From: Seleniivibrio woodruffii
GTDB lineage: Bacteria; Chrysiogenota; Deferribacteres; Deferribacterales; Geovibrionaceae
Assembly (NCBI RefSeq): GCF_029267515.1
Contig: NZ_JAJUIS010000003.1
Location: 124,001 to 188,000 of the forward strand
DNA length: 64,000 nucleotides
Direction of reading: 5' to 3'
The notes beneath the pieces were generated by a model. The model was not told where the DNA came from. It saw only the letters and a program-made list of their open reading frames with translations, and ran no database searches. Made by a program: the position numbers and the translations under genes. Below are positions 44,884 through 53,273 of the stretch, piece by piece (the stretch's first letter is position 1; every line of letters begins with the position of its first letter).

Positions 44884-45626
44884 GTGCGCCCAAGGTTGCA
44901 TTTTTCGACCTTGCCTGCTGCGAGGGCTGTCAGCTTCAGGTGGCAAACCTTGGCGAAGAGCTTCTCGACCTTCTGGGACATATCGAGGTTGTGGAGTTCC
45001 GCGAGTTGATGAGTGAGAAATGGGATGGCGAATATGACCTTGCCATAATAGAAGGCAGCGTCACCAATGAAGAAGCGGAAGAGAAGGTTAAAGAGATACG
45101 CCGCCGCTCGAAAATGGTTATGGCATACGGTGCCTGCGCCGTTAACGGCGGCATAAACGGTATAAAGAACAAAACTCCAATGGAGGAGAACGGCAGGATT
45201 GTTTACGGCGACAGGTTCAAAGATTATCCTTCCATGCCAACAAAGGCTGTGGGGGATATTATCGAGGTGGACTACATTGTGCCGGGCTGTCCCATATATC
45301 CGCCGGAGTTTCTGAAAGTGCTCAAAAGCGCGCTGGCAGGGCTGGAATACGTCATTCCCGACCATGCTGTGTGCGTTGAGTGCCGTTTCAACGAGAACGA
45401 GTGCATGTACGAAAAGGGGATAAACTGCATGGGACCCATAACCAGAGCCGGCTGCAACAGTTGGTGTCTGAACAACGGAAACCGCTGCTACGGCTGCCGC
45501 GGACTGCTCAGCAACCCCAACATCCACGGAGCGAGGGACGTTATGAAAAAATACGACCTCGACCCCGACGTGATACTTAAATCCATCGATATGTACAACG
45601 CAGCGGCAGGGGGCAAAGATGAGTAA
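44880..45626 (+). CDS. hydD: Group 3b [NiFe]-hydrogenase small (delta) subunit
   Basis: Proximal-cluster motif DLACCEGCQLQ at the N-terminus, VPGCPIYPPEF in the middle and a cysteine-rich C-terminal region from about residue 165 (ECRFNENEC, NSWCLNNGNRCYGCRG). No twin-arginine signal, so cytoplasmic as expected for group 3. Pairs with the large subunit at 45619. Confidence 0.94.
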   Translation: MSAPKVAFFDLACCEGCQLQVANLGEELLDLLGHIEVVEFRELMSEKWDGEYDLAIIEGSVTNEEAEEKVKEIRRRSKMVMAYGACAVNGGINGIKNKTPMEENGRIVYGDRFKDYPSMPTKAVGDIIEVDYIVPGCPIYPPEFLKVLKSALAGLEYVIPDHAVCVECRFNENECMYEKGINCMGPITRAGCNSWCLNNGNRCYGCRGLLSNPNIHGARDVMKKYDLDPDVILKSIDMYNAAAGGKDE

Positions 45627-46935
45627 AAATCTCTCTGTCAACGTGGAGTTTCTCACACGAGTTGAGGGGCACGGACATATCGTCGTCGATATGAAGAACG
45701 GAAAACTGAACAAATGCGAGCTGAAAATCGTCGAGGCTCCACGTTTTTTCGAGGCTATGGTGCGCGGCAGAAGTATTTTTGAATTGCAGCACATCACCTG
45801 CCGCATATGCGGAATCTGCTCATGCGGGCACAGCCTCGCAAGTATTCAGGCGGCGGAGGATGCCATCGGCTTCACGCCATCCGAGCAGACGACACTTCTG
45901 CGGAGGATAATGCTCCATCTTGAAAACCTCGACAGCCATATTCTGCACATATATATGCTTGCGGCACCGGACATGCTGGGCAAAAAGAGCGCCCTTGCTA
46001 TGACAGCCACCCACGGGGAAGCTGTGCGCCGCGCACTGCGCATGAAAAAATGCTGCAACGACGCCTGTTCAGTTCTGGTGGGGCGGCACGTTCACCCCAT
46101 CTCGTCCACTGTGGGCGGGTTCACGAAGATACCTTCCGAGGCAGACCTGCTTGAGATGAAAAAACATTTCTCGTCCATAAAACAGGATCTTCTGCCCACG
46201 CTGGAGCTTGCAAAGACCTTCGTTTTTCCGGAATTTGAGCGGGAGACCGAATACGTTTCGCTCACAAGCGACGCAGGATATGCCCTTCTGAACGGAAAAG
46301 TTAAATCCAGCAAAGGGATAATAAAAGATAAATCCGAATATAAAAGCCTTACCAACGAGTATCTTGTGCCCCATTCAACGGCGAAGCACTGCAAACTTTC
46401 GGGCGATTCGTACATGGTGGGTGCGCTGGCGAGATTCAACAATAATTACGATATGCTCCATCCTCTGGCGAAATATGCGGCGGATGAGCTGAAACTGAAA
46501 CCCGTCTGCGCGAACGCATACCTTAACACTGCGGCACAGATTGTGGAGTGTTTCCACTTCACGGACGATGCCATACAGATAATAGACAGGCTGCTGGAAA
46601 AAGGCACGGACAAGTCCGAGGCGGTCATAGTGGGGCTGAACGAGAATGAAGTGATAAAGGTGAAGGCGGGCAGGGGTGTCGGCGCGGTCGAGGTTCCCCG
46701 CGGACTGCTCTACCACAGCTATGAGGTGGACGACAAAGGAACCATCCTTTCTGCCGACTGCGTTATTCCCACGGGGCAGAACCTTGCCAATATAGAGCTT
46801 GATATGCGTCAGTTGGCAGGTATGGTCTGCGGCAGACCGCAGGAAGAGGCAACCCTTCTGTTCGAGATGATGGTGCGGGCATATGACCCGTGCATCTCCT
46901 GTTCAACCCACGTTCTGGAGGTGGATTTTGTCTGA
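45619..46935 (+). CDS. hydA: Group 3b [NiFe]-hydrogenase large (alpha) subunit
   Basis: Carries the catalytic Ni-Fe site. L1 motif ITCRICGICSCGHS near residue 60 and L2 motif YDPCISCSTH near the end, with four Ni-ligand cysteines. After the histidine a seven-residue tail (VLEVDFV) remains for removal by the protease encoded by the next, overlapping gene. Length 438 residues is normal for the group. Such enzymes couple H2 with NADP(H) and may reduce sulfur. Confidence 0.95.
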   Translation: MSKNLSVNVEFLTRVEGHGHIVVDMKNGKLNKCELKIVEAPRFFEAMVRGRSIFELQHITCRICGICSCGHSLASIQAAEDAIGFTPSEQTTLLRRIMLHLENLDSHILHIYMLAAPDMLGKKSALAMTATHGEAVRRALRMKKCCNDACSVLVGRHVHPISSTVGGFTKIPSEADLLEMKKHFSSIKQDLLPTLELAKTFVFPEFERETEYVSLTSDAGYALLNGKVKSSKGIIKDKSEYKSLTNEYLVPHSTAKHCKLSGDSYMVGALARFNNNYDMLHPLAKYAADELKLKPVCANAYLNTAAQIVECFHFTDDAIQIIDRLLEKGTDKSEAVIVGLNENEVIKVKAGRGVGAVEVPRGLLYHSYEVDDKGTILSADCVIPTGQNLANIELDMRQLAGMVCGRPQEEATLLFEMMVRAYDPCISCSTHVLEVDFV

Positions 46936-47395
46936 TACCATAAGAGAGATTCTCCCCTCCGCAAAAGGTCTTACACTGTATATCGGGCTTGGAAACTCCA
47001 TGCGCGGCGATGATTTCGCAGGTTCGCTGATCGTTTCGCTAATTTACGAACGGGACGGAATCGCCGTTTTCGATGCGGGAGAAAAACCTGAAACTGCCTA
47101 CGACAAAGCCCTTGAGGTTAAACCCGCAAAGGCAGTGTTCTTTGATGCTGCGGACATGGGTTTTCCGGCGGGCACGATACAGATATTGTATGAAGATACC
47201 CTCTCGGTGCGCTCAGTGAGCACTCATAAAGTTCCTCTGCCCCTCATAACAAAGCTGGTACGCGAGGAGACGGGAGCGGAGATAGTTATCTGCGGCGTGC
47301 AGCCCGCGAGCGTTGAATTTATGCGGAAGATGGACGAATCCGTTAAGGAATCCTGTGAAACTCTGGCGAAGATCATCAACAACAGCCGCTTCTGA
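46928..47395 (+). CDS. Hydrogenase maturation endopeptidase
   Basis: HycI/HyaD-type protease. TTG 46928 is the best start (GGAGGTGG just before), overlapping hydA by eight bases; an ATG at 46883 would add 15 non-family residues. Motif IGLGNSMRGDDFAG provides the metal-site Asp residues. It cleaves the C-terminal tail of the large subunit after nickel insertion. Last gene of the hydrogenase operon; Hyp assembly genes are not in the window. Confidence 0.85.
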   Translation: MSDTIREILPSAKGLTLYIGLGNSMRGDDFAGSLIVSLIYERDGIAVFDAGEKPETAYDKALEVKPAKAVFFDAADMGFPAGTIQILYEDTLSVRSVSTHKVPLPLITKLVREETGAEIVICGVQPASVEFMRKMDESVKESCETLAKIINNSRF

Positions 47396-48080
47396 CAGAG
47401 AGCTGACGGCGGGCGGCATCACATTCACCCATGAGATAAGACCCGAACTTAAACGGGTATACATCCGCATCGGCGCGGACAATCGCGTTGTTCTGCGTTC
47501 CGCACACCTGTCCGAAAAGGACGCTATCTCAATAATTTTATCAAAATCAGCGTGGATTAAGTCGAAATTAGAGGAAAAAAACCGTAAGGTCACATTAGAC
47601 CCCCTTCAAAACATGTATTATCTCGGTGTTGAATACGAAAATCAGTGGATATTCAACGAAAAGATGGGTATTGGTGCCGTAAAAATCGGTTTTAATGCCG
47701 GAAAATGCGTTTTTGAATATAATCCGAACATGATGCGCGACGAAATACTGCTTGATAAGCTGGACGCTTTTTACCGGAAAGAGGTGAAACATATAGTGCC
47801 GCCGCTGGTAGAAAAATGGTCTGAAATTATGGGGCTGAAACCAGCAACTGTGACCTTTCGTAAGGCAAAAAGCCGCTGGGGCAGCTGCTCTTCAAAGGGC
47901 GGTCTTTCGTTTAATATCTATCTGGCAAAGCTCCCAGTTGAGTGCATCGAATATGTTGTAGTGCATGAGCTGGCACATCTTGCCCATCACAACCACGGAA
48001 AGCTCTTCTGGGCGATGGTCGGGCGATATATCCCGAATTACGCCGCCCTGCGCAGGTTACTCAGGCATTATCCGGTATGA
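47355..48080 (+). CDS. YgjP-like M48/DUF45 metallopeptidase
   Basis: Zinc-binding HELAHLAHHNHGKLFW and the family motif SRWGSCSSKGGLSFN are clear. The start is uncertain: GTG 47355 has AAGGAA four bases upstream and overlaps the protease gene by 41 bases; a later start is possible because conserved sequence begins near ELTAGGITF. About 241 residues. UPF/YgjP proteins are predicted soluble metallopeptidases of unknown substrate. Confidence 0.82.
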   Translation: MKLWRRSSTTAASDRELTAGGITFTHEIRPELKRVYIRIGADNRVVLRSAHLSEKDAISIILSKSAWIKSKLEEKNRKVTLDPLQNMYYLGVEYENQWIFNEKMGIGAVKIGFNAGKCVFEYNPNMMRDEILLDKLDAFYRKEVKHIVPPLVEKWSEIMGLKPATVTFRKAKSRWGSCSSKGGLSFNIYLAKLPVECIEYVVVHELAHLAHHNHGKLFWAMVGRYIPNYAALRRLLRHYPV

Positions 48081-48087
48081 TTTTTCA

Positions 48088-48116
48088 TTGTGTTTCAGGT
48101 CTGAATTTAGTATTAT
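48088..48116 (+). promoter_or_regulatory. Promoter of toxin-antitoxin pair
   Basis: TTGTGT (48088-48093), 17-base spacer, TATTAT (48111-48116), 19 bases before the antitoxin start. Confidence 0.5.
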
Positions 48117-48134
48117 ATTAAGACTGGAGGCGAT

Positions 48135-48410
48135 ATGGACATCAAAAACAACATCAAACCGATTTCTTATATTAAGGCGAACGCGGCGGAGGTTCTCAGG
48201 CAGGTTAACGAAACCAGAAGCCCCATTGTGATAACTCAGAACGGTGAATCCAAGGCGGTTCTGATGGATGCAGGGTCATATCAGGAGATGATGGACGCCA
48301 TGGCAATGCTGAAAATAATCGCCATGGGGGAAAAATCTGTTGAGGAAGGCAGAATATACTCACATGAAGAGGTCGGAAAAATGTTAAAGGAACAGCTTGA
48401 TGCCCTTTAA
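48135..48410 (+). CDS. Phd/YefM-family antitoxin
   Basis: 91 residues. N-terminal ribbon/Phd fold pattern: IKPISYIKANAAEVLRQVNETRSPIVITQNGESKAVLM, normal for Phd antitoxins, and a C-terminal helix that would cover the toxin. It probably represses its own operon with the toxin. Ends 11 bases inside the toxin gene. GGAGG before the ATG. Confidence 0.92.
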   Translation: MDIKNNIKPISYIKANAAEVLRQVNETRSPIVITQNGESKAVLMDAGSYQEMMDAMAMLKIIAMGEKSVEEGRIYSHEEVGKMLKEQLDAL

Positions 48411-48720
48411 TATCATATGGACCGAGCCTGCGAAAAATGACCTTAAATCATTGGTCAATTATATTTCTTTTGACGATAAGGAAACTTCACGCAGGATAGG
48501 TGGTGAGATATTTTCGGCGGTCGGGAAACTTTCAGAATTCCCGAAGCGTTCAAGACTTGTGCCTGAGCTGAGAATATATAACAACATTAATTTCAGAGAG
48601 ATTATAGTCTCTGTATGGCGTTTAATATTTACGATTATCAACGATACCATTCTGGTGTATGCTGTTTTGGACAGCAGACAAAATGTCAGTGATATTTTAT
48701 CCAGAAGACTTGTTTTATAG
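48400..48720 (+). CDS. ParE/RelE-family toxin
   Basis: 106 residues with the RelE/ParE outline: IIWTEPAKNDLKSLVNYIS at the N-terminus, PKRSRLVPELR in the middle and a C-terminal FREIIVSVWRLIF strand pair. Can be a gyrase poison or ribosome-linked RNase; sequence cannot decide. Partner is the Phd-type antitoxin that overlaps its start. Confidence 0.87.
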   Translation: MPFNIIWTEPAKNDLKSLVNYISFDDKETSRRIGGEIFSAVGKLSEFPKRSRLVPELRIYNNINFREIIVSVWRLIFTIINDTILVYAVLDSRQNVSDILSRRLVL

Positions 48721-48735
48721 AACTACAGGTGTTTT

Positions 48736-49248
48736 ATGCCAAATAAAGAACAGCCGGTACTGGCGGCGGTTTGCGGGTTATACTGCGGCGGATGCGCGGT
48801 GTATATCGCAACTGAAAATAACGATATCGAAAAATTACAGCATTTCGCGGAGATGTTCGGTACTGACATCGAGGACGTAAAGTGCGAAGGTTGCCGTTCA
48901 GGCAGAGTTACGGGTTTCTGCCGCAACTGCGAGATGGTGAAATGCGCAAAGTCAAAAGGGATAAGCTCATGCGGTGAATGTCCTGATGTGCCCTGCGAAC
49001 TGTTCGCCACCTTTCAGGTGTCAAAACCCCACAGAAAAGATATCTACAAAGACTTTGCCCGTATCGCAGAAGTCGGTTCGCACCAGTGGGTGCTTGAGAT
49101 GCGCCAGCGCTACGCTTGCCCTGCCTGCGGATATCCAAACTCTGCGTATGACCTGAAATGCCGCAGATGCGGACATGAACCGTCGAACGCATACGTTGCG
49201 GAGCATATGGACGAGATTAAAAAGTATCTTGCTCTGAAAAACGGCTGA
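48736..49248 (+). CDS. DUF3795 cysteine-rich protein
   Basis: 170 residues rich in cysteine: CGLYCGGCAVYIA at the start (DUF3795 signature), CEGCRSG, FCRNCEMVKCAKSKG, CGECPDVPC, and an added C-terminal zinc-ribbon (CPACGYPNS...CRRCGHEP). Probably metal-binding, function unknown. Its 3' end overlaps the convergent pseudouridine synthase gene by 32 bases. Confidence 0.85.
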   Translation: MPNKEQPVLAAVCGLYCGGCAVYIATENNDIEKLQHFAEMFGTDIEDVKCEGCRSGRVTGFCRNCEMVKCAKSKGISSCGECPDVPCELFATFQVSKPHRKDIYKDFARIAEVGSHQWVLEMRQRYACPACGYPNSAYDLKCRRCGHEPSNAYVAEHMDEIKKYLALKNG

Positions 49249-49891
49249 AAGGGAACGCGTCCGGCAGGGGCGCGGTCACTGTTATAAATTCTTTCGATAC
49301 CGGATGGACGAACGCCATTCTGTAGTGGTGCAGTGCTATTGCACCGTTATCCATGCGGTTTCTGCTGCCGTATTTTTCATCACCGAATATGGGATGTCCG
49401 ATATGCGCGAGCTGGGCGCGTATCTGGTGATATCTGCCCGTGTCAAGTGTCACCTCTACAAGCGACCTTCCGCCATCAACCGCCTTCACCTCATAGCTTA
49501 AAACCGCCTCTTTTGATCCTTCATGGGGCTTGTCGGTTATCCTTGCCATAAACCGCATGTGTGAGTGGTGATGGCTCAGAGTACCTTTCGTATTTTTAAA
49601 AACACCTTCGACAACAGCCAGATATATTTTTTTATGTTTTTTGTCCCGCATGGACGCGTTAAGGCGAGAGAGTGCCTTGTCGGTCTTTGCAAAGAGCACG
49701 GCGCCGCTGACGGGGGTATCGAGCCTGTGCAGGGCGTGGAGGAAGACGTTGCCCGTTTTTCCGTCCTTTTCACGCAGCCATTGTTTCACTCTGCCCTCAA
49801 AGCTGTCCTTGTGCCCGTCGGATGGCTGTGTGGGTATGCCTGCGGGTTTGGACGCAGCTATGACGTGGTTGTCGGCAAAGAGTATTTCCAT
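49217..49891 (-). CDS. RluA-family pseudouridine synthase
   Basis: ATG 49891 is chosen because it overlaps the upstream stop (TGATG). Family motif HRLDTPVSGAVLFAKT with the catalytic Asp; also DNHVIAASKPAGIP and YHQIRAQLAHIGHPIFGDEKYG. 224 residues, no S4 domain. RNA target not assignable by sequence. Co-transcribed with the methyltransferase upstream. Confidence 0.92.
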   Translation of the reverse strand: MEILFADNHVIAASKPAGIPTQPSDGHKDSFEGRVKQWLREKDGKTGNVFLHALHRLDTPVSGAVLFAKTDKALSRLNASMRDKKHKKIYLAVVEGVFKNTKGTLSHHHSHMRFMARITDKPHEGSKEAVLSYEVKAVDGGRSLVEVTLDTGRYHQIRAQLAHIGHPIFGDEKYGSRNRMDNGAIALHHYRMAFVHPVSKEFITVTAPLPDAFPFSRFSEQDTF

Positions 49892-50745
49892 CAAAGCCCC
49901 TGCTGTTTCCATGCGGCGAAGAACCCCGCCGGAACGGGTATCTCCGTTTCGCCACGATCCAGAGTCAGTTCCGAGGTCTCTATGTCGCCGTTCACTCCCG
50001 CCATCATTTGCGTGAGGAGGTTTTTAAGCGTCATTGGAGTGTATCCGGGTGTATGGCATGTGAGCACCACGAACGAAGGGTTCGGGTTGAGCACTTTTTT
50101 TATCAGTTTCAGTATTTCGGGGAGATGTGTATCTATCTTGAACACCTCACCCTTGCTGCCCCTGCCGAAGCTGGGCGGGTCGAGTATCACGCCGTCGTAT
50201 TTAGAGCCGCGTTTCTCTTCCCGTTTAAGGTATTTTATAACGTCGTCGGTGATGAACCGCACCTTCTGCGGATTGATTTCGTTGAGTTTCATGTTGCGCT
50301 TTGCGAGGTCGTTAATCTTCTGAGACGCGTCAACGTGGGTCACGTCCGCGCCCTCTTTTGCGGCGGCAAGCGTTGCCGCGCCGGAGTATGAGAAGAGGTT
50401 CAGTACGCGCAGGGGTTTCTTTGCGTTCTGTATGCGTTCGCGCACCCATCCCCACGAATATCTGTGTTCAGGGAATACGCCGAGGTGTCCGAAATCGGTG
50501 GGTGAAATATAAAATTTCAGTCCGTCGAGGTCGATTATCCATTCCGCAGGCATATTTTTTCTGTACGACCAGCTGCTTCCGCCCTCGCGGGAGAATATGG
50601 CGTGCACTTCCTGCCATCTGCCGTCTTTAAGGGTTTTCTCCCAGACAGCCTGCCCGCAGGGTCTGTCTATGATAAATCCGCCCACGTCCTCAAGTTTTCT
50701 GCCCAGTCCGCTGTCCAGCAGACGGTATGATCCTGACTTCGACAT
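49891..50745 (-). CDS. RlmI-like class I SAM-dependent rRNA methyltransferase
   Basis: SAM-binding NLFSYSGAATLAAAKEGA, acidic end of strand 2 (HVDAS), catalytic/substrate motif ILDPPSFGRG and LTCHTPGYT. Upstream region RYSWGWVRE is typical of RlmI/YccW-type enzymes, but the N-terminal PUA domain is absent (284 residues in total). Likely methylates rRNA; position unknown. Overlaps the RluA gene by one base. Confidence 0.88.
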   Translation of the reverse strand: MSKSGSYRLLDSGLGRKLEDVGGFIIDRPCGQAVWEKTLKDGRWQEVHAIFSREGGSSWSYRKNMPAEWIIDLDGLKFYISPTDFGHLGVFPEHRYSWGWVRERIQNAKKPLRVLNLFSYSGAATLAAAKEGADVTHVDASQKINDLAKRNMKLNEINPQKVRFITDDVIKYLKREEKRGSKYDGVILDPPSFGRGSKGEVFKIDTHLPEILKLIKKVLNPNPSFVVLTCHTPGYTPMTLKNLLTQMMAGVNGDIETSELTLDRGETEIPVPAGFFAAWKQQGL

Positions 50746-50835
50746 TTCATCCTCCGAAAAAAATAAAGTAGCACATTACGTATTTAACTCAACAAGTTTA
50801 ATTCGGCGGGTGTAGAATGGTTCAGACACGGTCAG

Positions 50836-50864
50836 TTGACAATAATTTTTCTTAGGATTAAAAT
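50836..50864 (+). promoter_or_regulatory. Sigma-70-type promoter of ATP-grasp operon
   Basis: TTGACA (50836-50841), 17-base spacer, TAAAAT (50859-50864), 27 bases before the start codon. Confidence 0.75.
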
Positions 50865-50890
50865 TGTCGCGTAAATGTTTGGAGGCAAAT

Positions 50891-52345
50891 ATGTCTATCA
50901 ACTGGAACGAATATGAACCCGGAAGATTTTACGACGAGCTTTTCCAGTCCAAAGGGGTGCCGAGAGAGGCGAGCCGCGATGTTTTCCGCCACCTGCAAAA
51001 CCTTTCCACGCAGGACATCTATAAGAGAAAAAAGACGGCGGATGCCGCCATTGTGGAGCTTGGCATAACCTTCACGGTGTACAGCGACGGCACGAACATA
51101 GACCGCGCGTGGCCGTTTGATATTATCCCCAGAGTGATATGCGGTATGGAGTGGAAACGTGCCGAAGAGGGGCTTAAACAGAGGCTGAAAGCCCTGAATA
51201 TGTTCATCAATGACCTTTACAACTCTCAGGAGATAATCAAAAGCGGCATAGTGCCTGCGGATGTGATAATGACGTCCAGAAATTTCCGTAAGGAATGTAT
51301 CGGAATGACCCCCGCCCACGGAGCATGGGCGAATATCTGCGGAAGCGACATAGTGCGCGACGGCGACGGAACACTTTATGTTCTGGAGGACAACCTCCGC
51401 GTCCCCTCCGGTGTTTCCTATATGCTGGAGAACCGCAAGATAACCAAGAGGGTGTTCCCCGAACTCTTCAAGGACATCAACATCATACCCGTTGACGATT
51501 ACCCCGCGAAACTTTTTGATATGCTGACCTCAATTGCACCCGCCTGTGACAAAGAGCCGGAAATAGTGGTGCTCACCCCCGGAATATTCAACTCTGCGTA
51601 TTTCGAGCACGCTTTCCTCGCTCAACAGATGGGAGCGGAACTTGTGGAGGGCGCAGACCTTTTTGTTGATACCGACGACAAGGTGTACATGAAGACCATC
51701 TCCGGTCTGACACAGGTGGACGTTATCTATCGCAGGATAGACGACGATTTTATCGATCCGGAAGTTTTCAGGGCTGATTCCGCTCTCGGGGTGCCGGGGC
51801 TTATGCGGGCATGGAAAAAAGGGAACGTCGCCATTGCAAATGCACCCGGAACAGGCGTTGCCGACGACAAGGTGGTATACGCATACGTTCCGCAGATGAT
51901 AGAATTTTATCTGGGCGAAAAACCGCTCATTCCCAACGTTGAGACCTATCTCTGCCGCGAAGAAGACCAGAGACTGTTTGTCCTTGATAACCTTGAGAAA
52001 CTGGTGGTAAAACCCGCTAACGAATCCGGCGGTTACGGTATGCTTGTGGGACCCCACTCGACGGAGGAACAGATTGAGCAGTTCCGGTATCTCATCAATG
52101 AAAATCCCAGAAACTATATAGCACAGCCCACCCTCGCCCTGTCGGTCACGCCGACGCTCACGGACAAGGGCACCCTTGCCGGACGGCACGTTGATCTGCG
52201 TCCGTTCATCCTTCAGGGCGAAAGCTCATACTGCACGGCGGGCGGTCTCACCCGTGTTGCCCTGCGCGAAGGTTCCCTGGTGGTGAACTCATCACAGGGC
52301 GGCGGAAGCAAGGACACTTGGATAATCGATCCGGAGGAGGCGTAA
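50891..52345 (+). CDS. Circularly permuted ATP-grasp protein
   Basis: ATG 50891 has GGAGG before; the TTG frame from 50864 is in the promoter. 484 residues with the family phrases MTPAHGAWANICGSD, YVLEDNLRVPSGVSYMLENR, RRIDDDF, VVKPANESGGYGMLVG and RVALREGSLVVNSSQGG. ATP-grasp enzymes form peptide-like bonds. This type co-occurs with an alpha-E protein and peptidases in predicted peptide-synthesis or tagging systems. First of a three-gene operon; product and substrate unknown. Confidence 0.9.
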   Translation: MSINWNEYEPGRFYDELFQSKGVPREASRDVFRHLQNLSTQDIYKRKKTADAAIVELGITFTVYSDGTNIDRAWPFDIIPRVICGMEWKRAEEGLKQRLKALNMFINDLYNSQEIIKSGIVPADVIMTSRNFRKECIGMTPAHGAWANICGSDIVRDGDGTLYVLEDNLRVPSGVSYMLENRKITKRVFPELFKDINIIPVDDYPAKLFDMLTSIAPACDKEPEIVVLTPGIFNSAYFEHAFLAQQMGAELVEGADLFVDTDDKVYMKTISGLTQVDVIYRRIDDDFIDPEVFRADSALGVPGLMRAWKKGNVAIANAPGTGVADDKVVYAYVPQMIEFYLGEKPLIPNVETYLCREEDQRLFVLDNLEKLVVKPANESGGYGMLVGPHSTEEQIEQFRYLINENPRNYIAQPTLALSVTPTLTDKGTLAGRHVDLRPFILQGESSYCTAGGLTRVALREGSLVVNSSQGGGSKDTWIIDPEEA

Positions 52346-52346
52346 G

Positions 52347-53273
52347 ATGCTGTCAAGAGTTGCAAACAGAGTATACTGGCTGGCGCGCTATATGGAGCGT
52401 GCGGAAGATATGGCAAAGCTGGCAAATGTTTATGCCAACCTTATGCTGGATATGCCCAAGGGCACGGACATAGTTTGGTATAACCTTATAACCATCATGG
52501 ATGCGGAGGAATCCTTCGCGGAGCTTTATGATGACAGGTCGGAAACCAGCGTAATGAGCTATCTCATAAGTGACGAGCGCAACCCGTGTTCGCTGTTCTG
52601 TTCCCTCGCCTTTGCACGGGAAAACGCCAGAACCACCAGAGACATGCTGCCCAGCGAGGCGTGGGAGGTGGTGAACGAGCTTTATCTTCTGGCGAAGAAG
52701 GAAAAGGAACACATCGGCACCAGAACCAAAAGATATCAGTTTCTCACGCAGATAATAAGGGGCGGGCAGAGACTTGAGGGGATGCTTGTGAGCGGACTTT
52801 CGAGGAACTCAACATATAACTTTTTACAGATCGGCAGACTCCTTGAGCGGGCGGATACCACCACCCGTATTCTGGATGCGGGTTCTCTTCTTTTGCGGAG
52901 CAGTAAGCTGAAAGGCACAGAGGGGATAGTATGGATGAACCTGCTGAAAGCTATGAACGCTTACCAGATGTACCGTCAGGCTGTGCGCCGGAAGGTCGCC
53001 AGCGCTGATGTCATTGACTTTCTTCTGAAAGATGCTATGTTTCCCAGAGCGGTTGCCTACTGTGCGGAGAGCATTGCCATTCTCGCCGGAAGGCTGCCGA
53101 ACTGCGCACCTGTCGCCGAAAAAGCGAAGGCAGTAAACTGCCTTTTGGAGGGGTTCACGGCGAAACAGGCGGACGTTAAGGATATACATGATTTTATGGA
53201 TAAGACTCAGATAGCATTATACGAAATAGACGCTGCCGTTGCTGACGCATGGTTTAATGCGGCGATAGGCTGA
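52347..53273 (+). CDS. Alpha-E (DUF403) domain protein
   Basis: All-helical protein of 308 residues starting MLSRVANRVYWLARYMERAEDMA, which is the family hallmark; second half has NFLQIGRLLERADTTTRIL and RMPNC-like ends. Always linked to the ATP-grasp partner in other genomes; role not proven. One-base gap from it; stop overlaps the next start. Confidence 0.93.
   Translation: MLSRVANRVYWLARYMERAEDMAKLANVYANLMLDMPKGTDIVWYNLITIMDAEESFAELYDDRSETSVMSYLISDERNPCSLFCSLAFARENARTTRDMLPSEAWEVVNELYLLAKKEKEHIGTRTKRYQFLTQIIRGGQRLEGMLVSGLSRNSTYNFLQIGRLLERADTTTRILDAGSLLLRSSKLKGTEGIVWMNLLKAMNAYQMYRQAVRRKVASADVIDFLLKDAMFPRAVAYCAESIAILAGRLPNCAPVAEKAKAVNCLLEGFTAKQADVKDIHDFMDKTQIALYEIDAAVADAWFNAAIG

Noticed and set aside
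44847-45806. 319-residue minus-strand frame opposite hydrogenase genes
   Set aside because: Antisense to hydD and hydA, which have all metal-site motifs.
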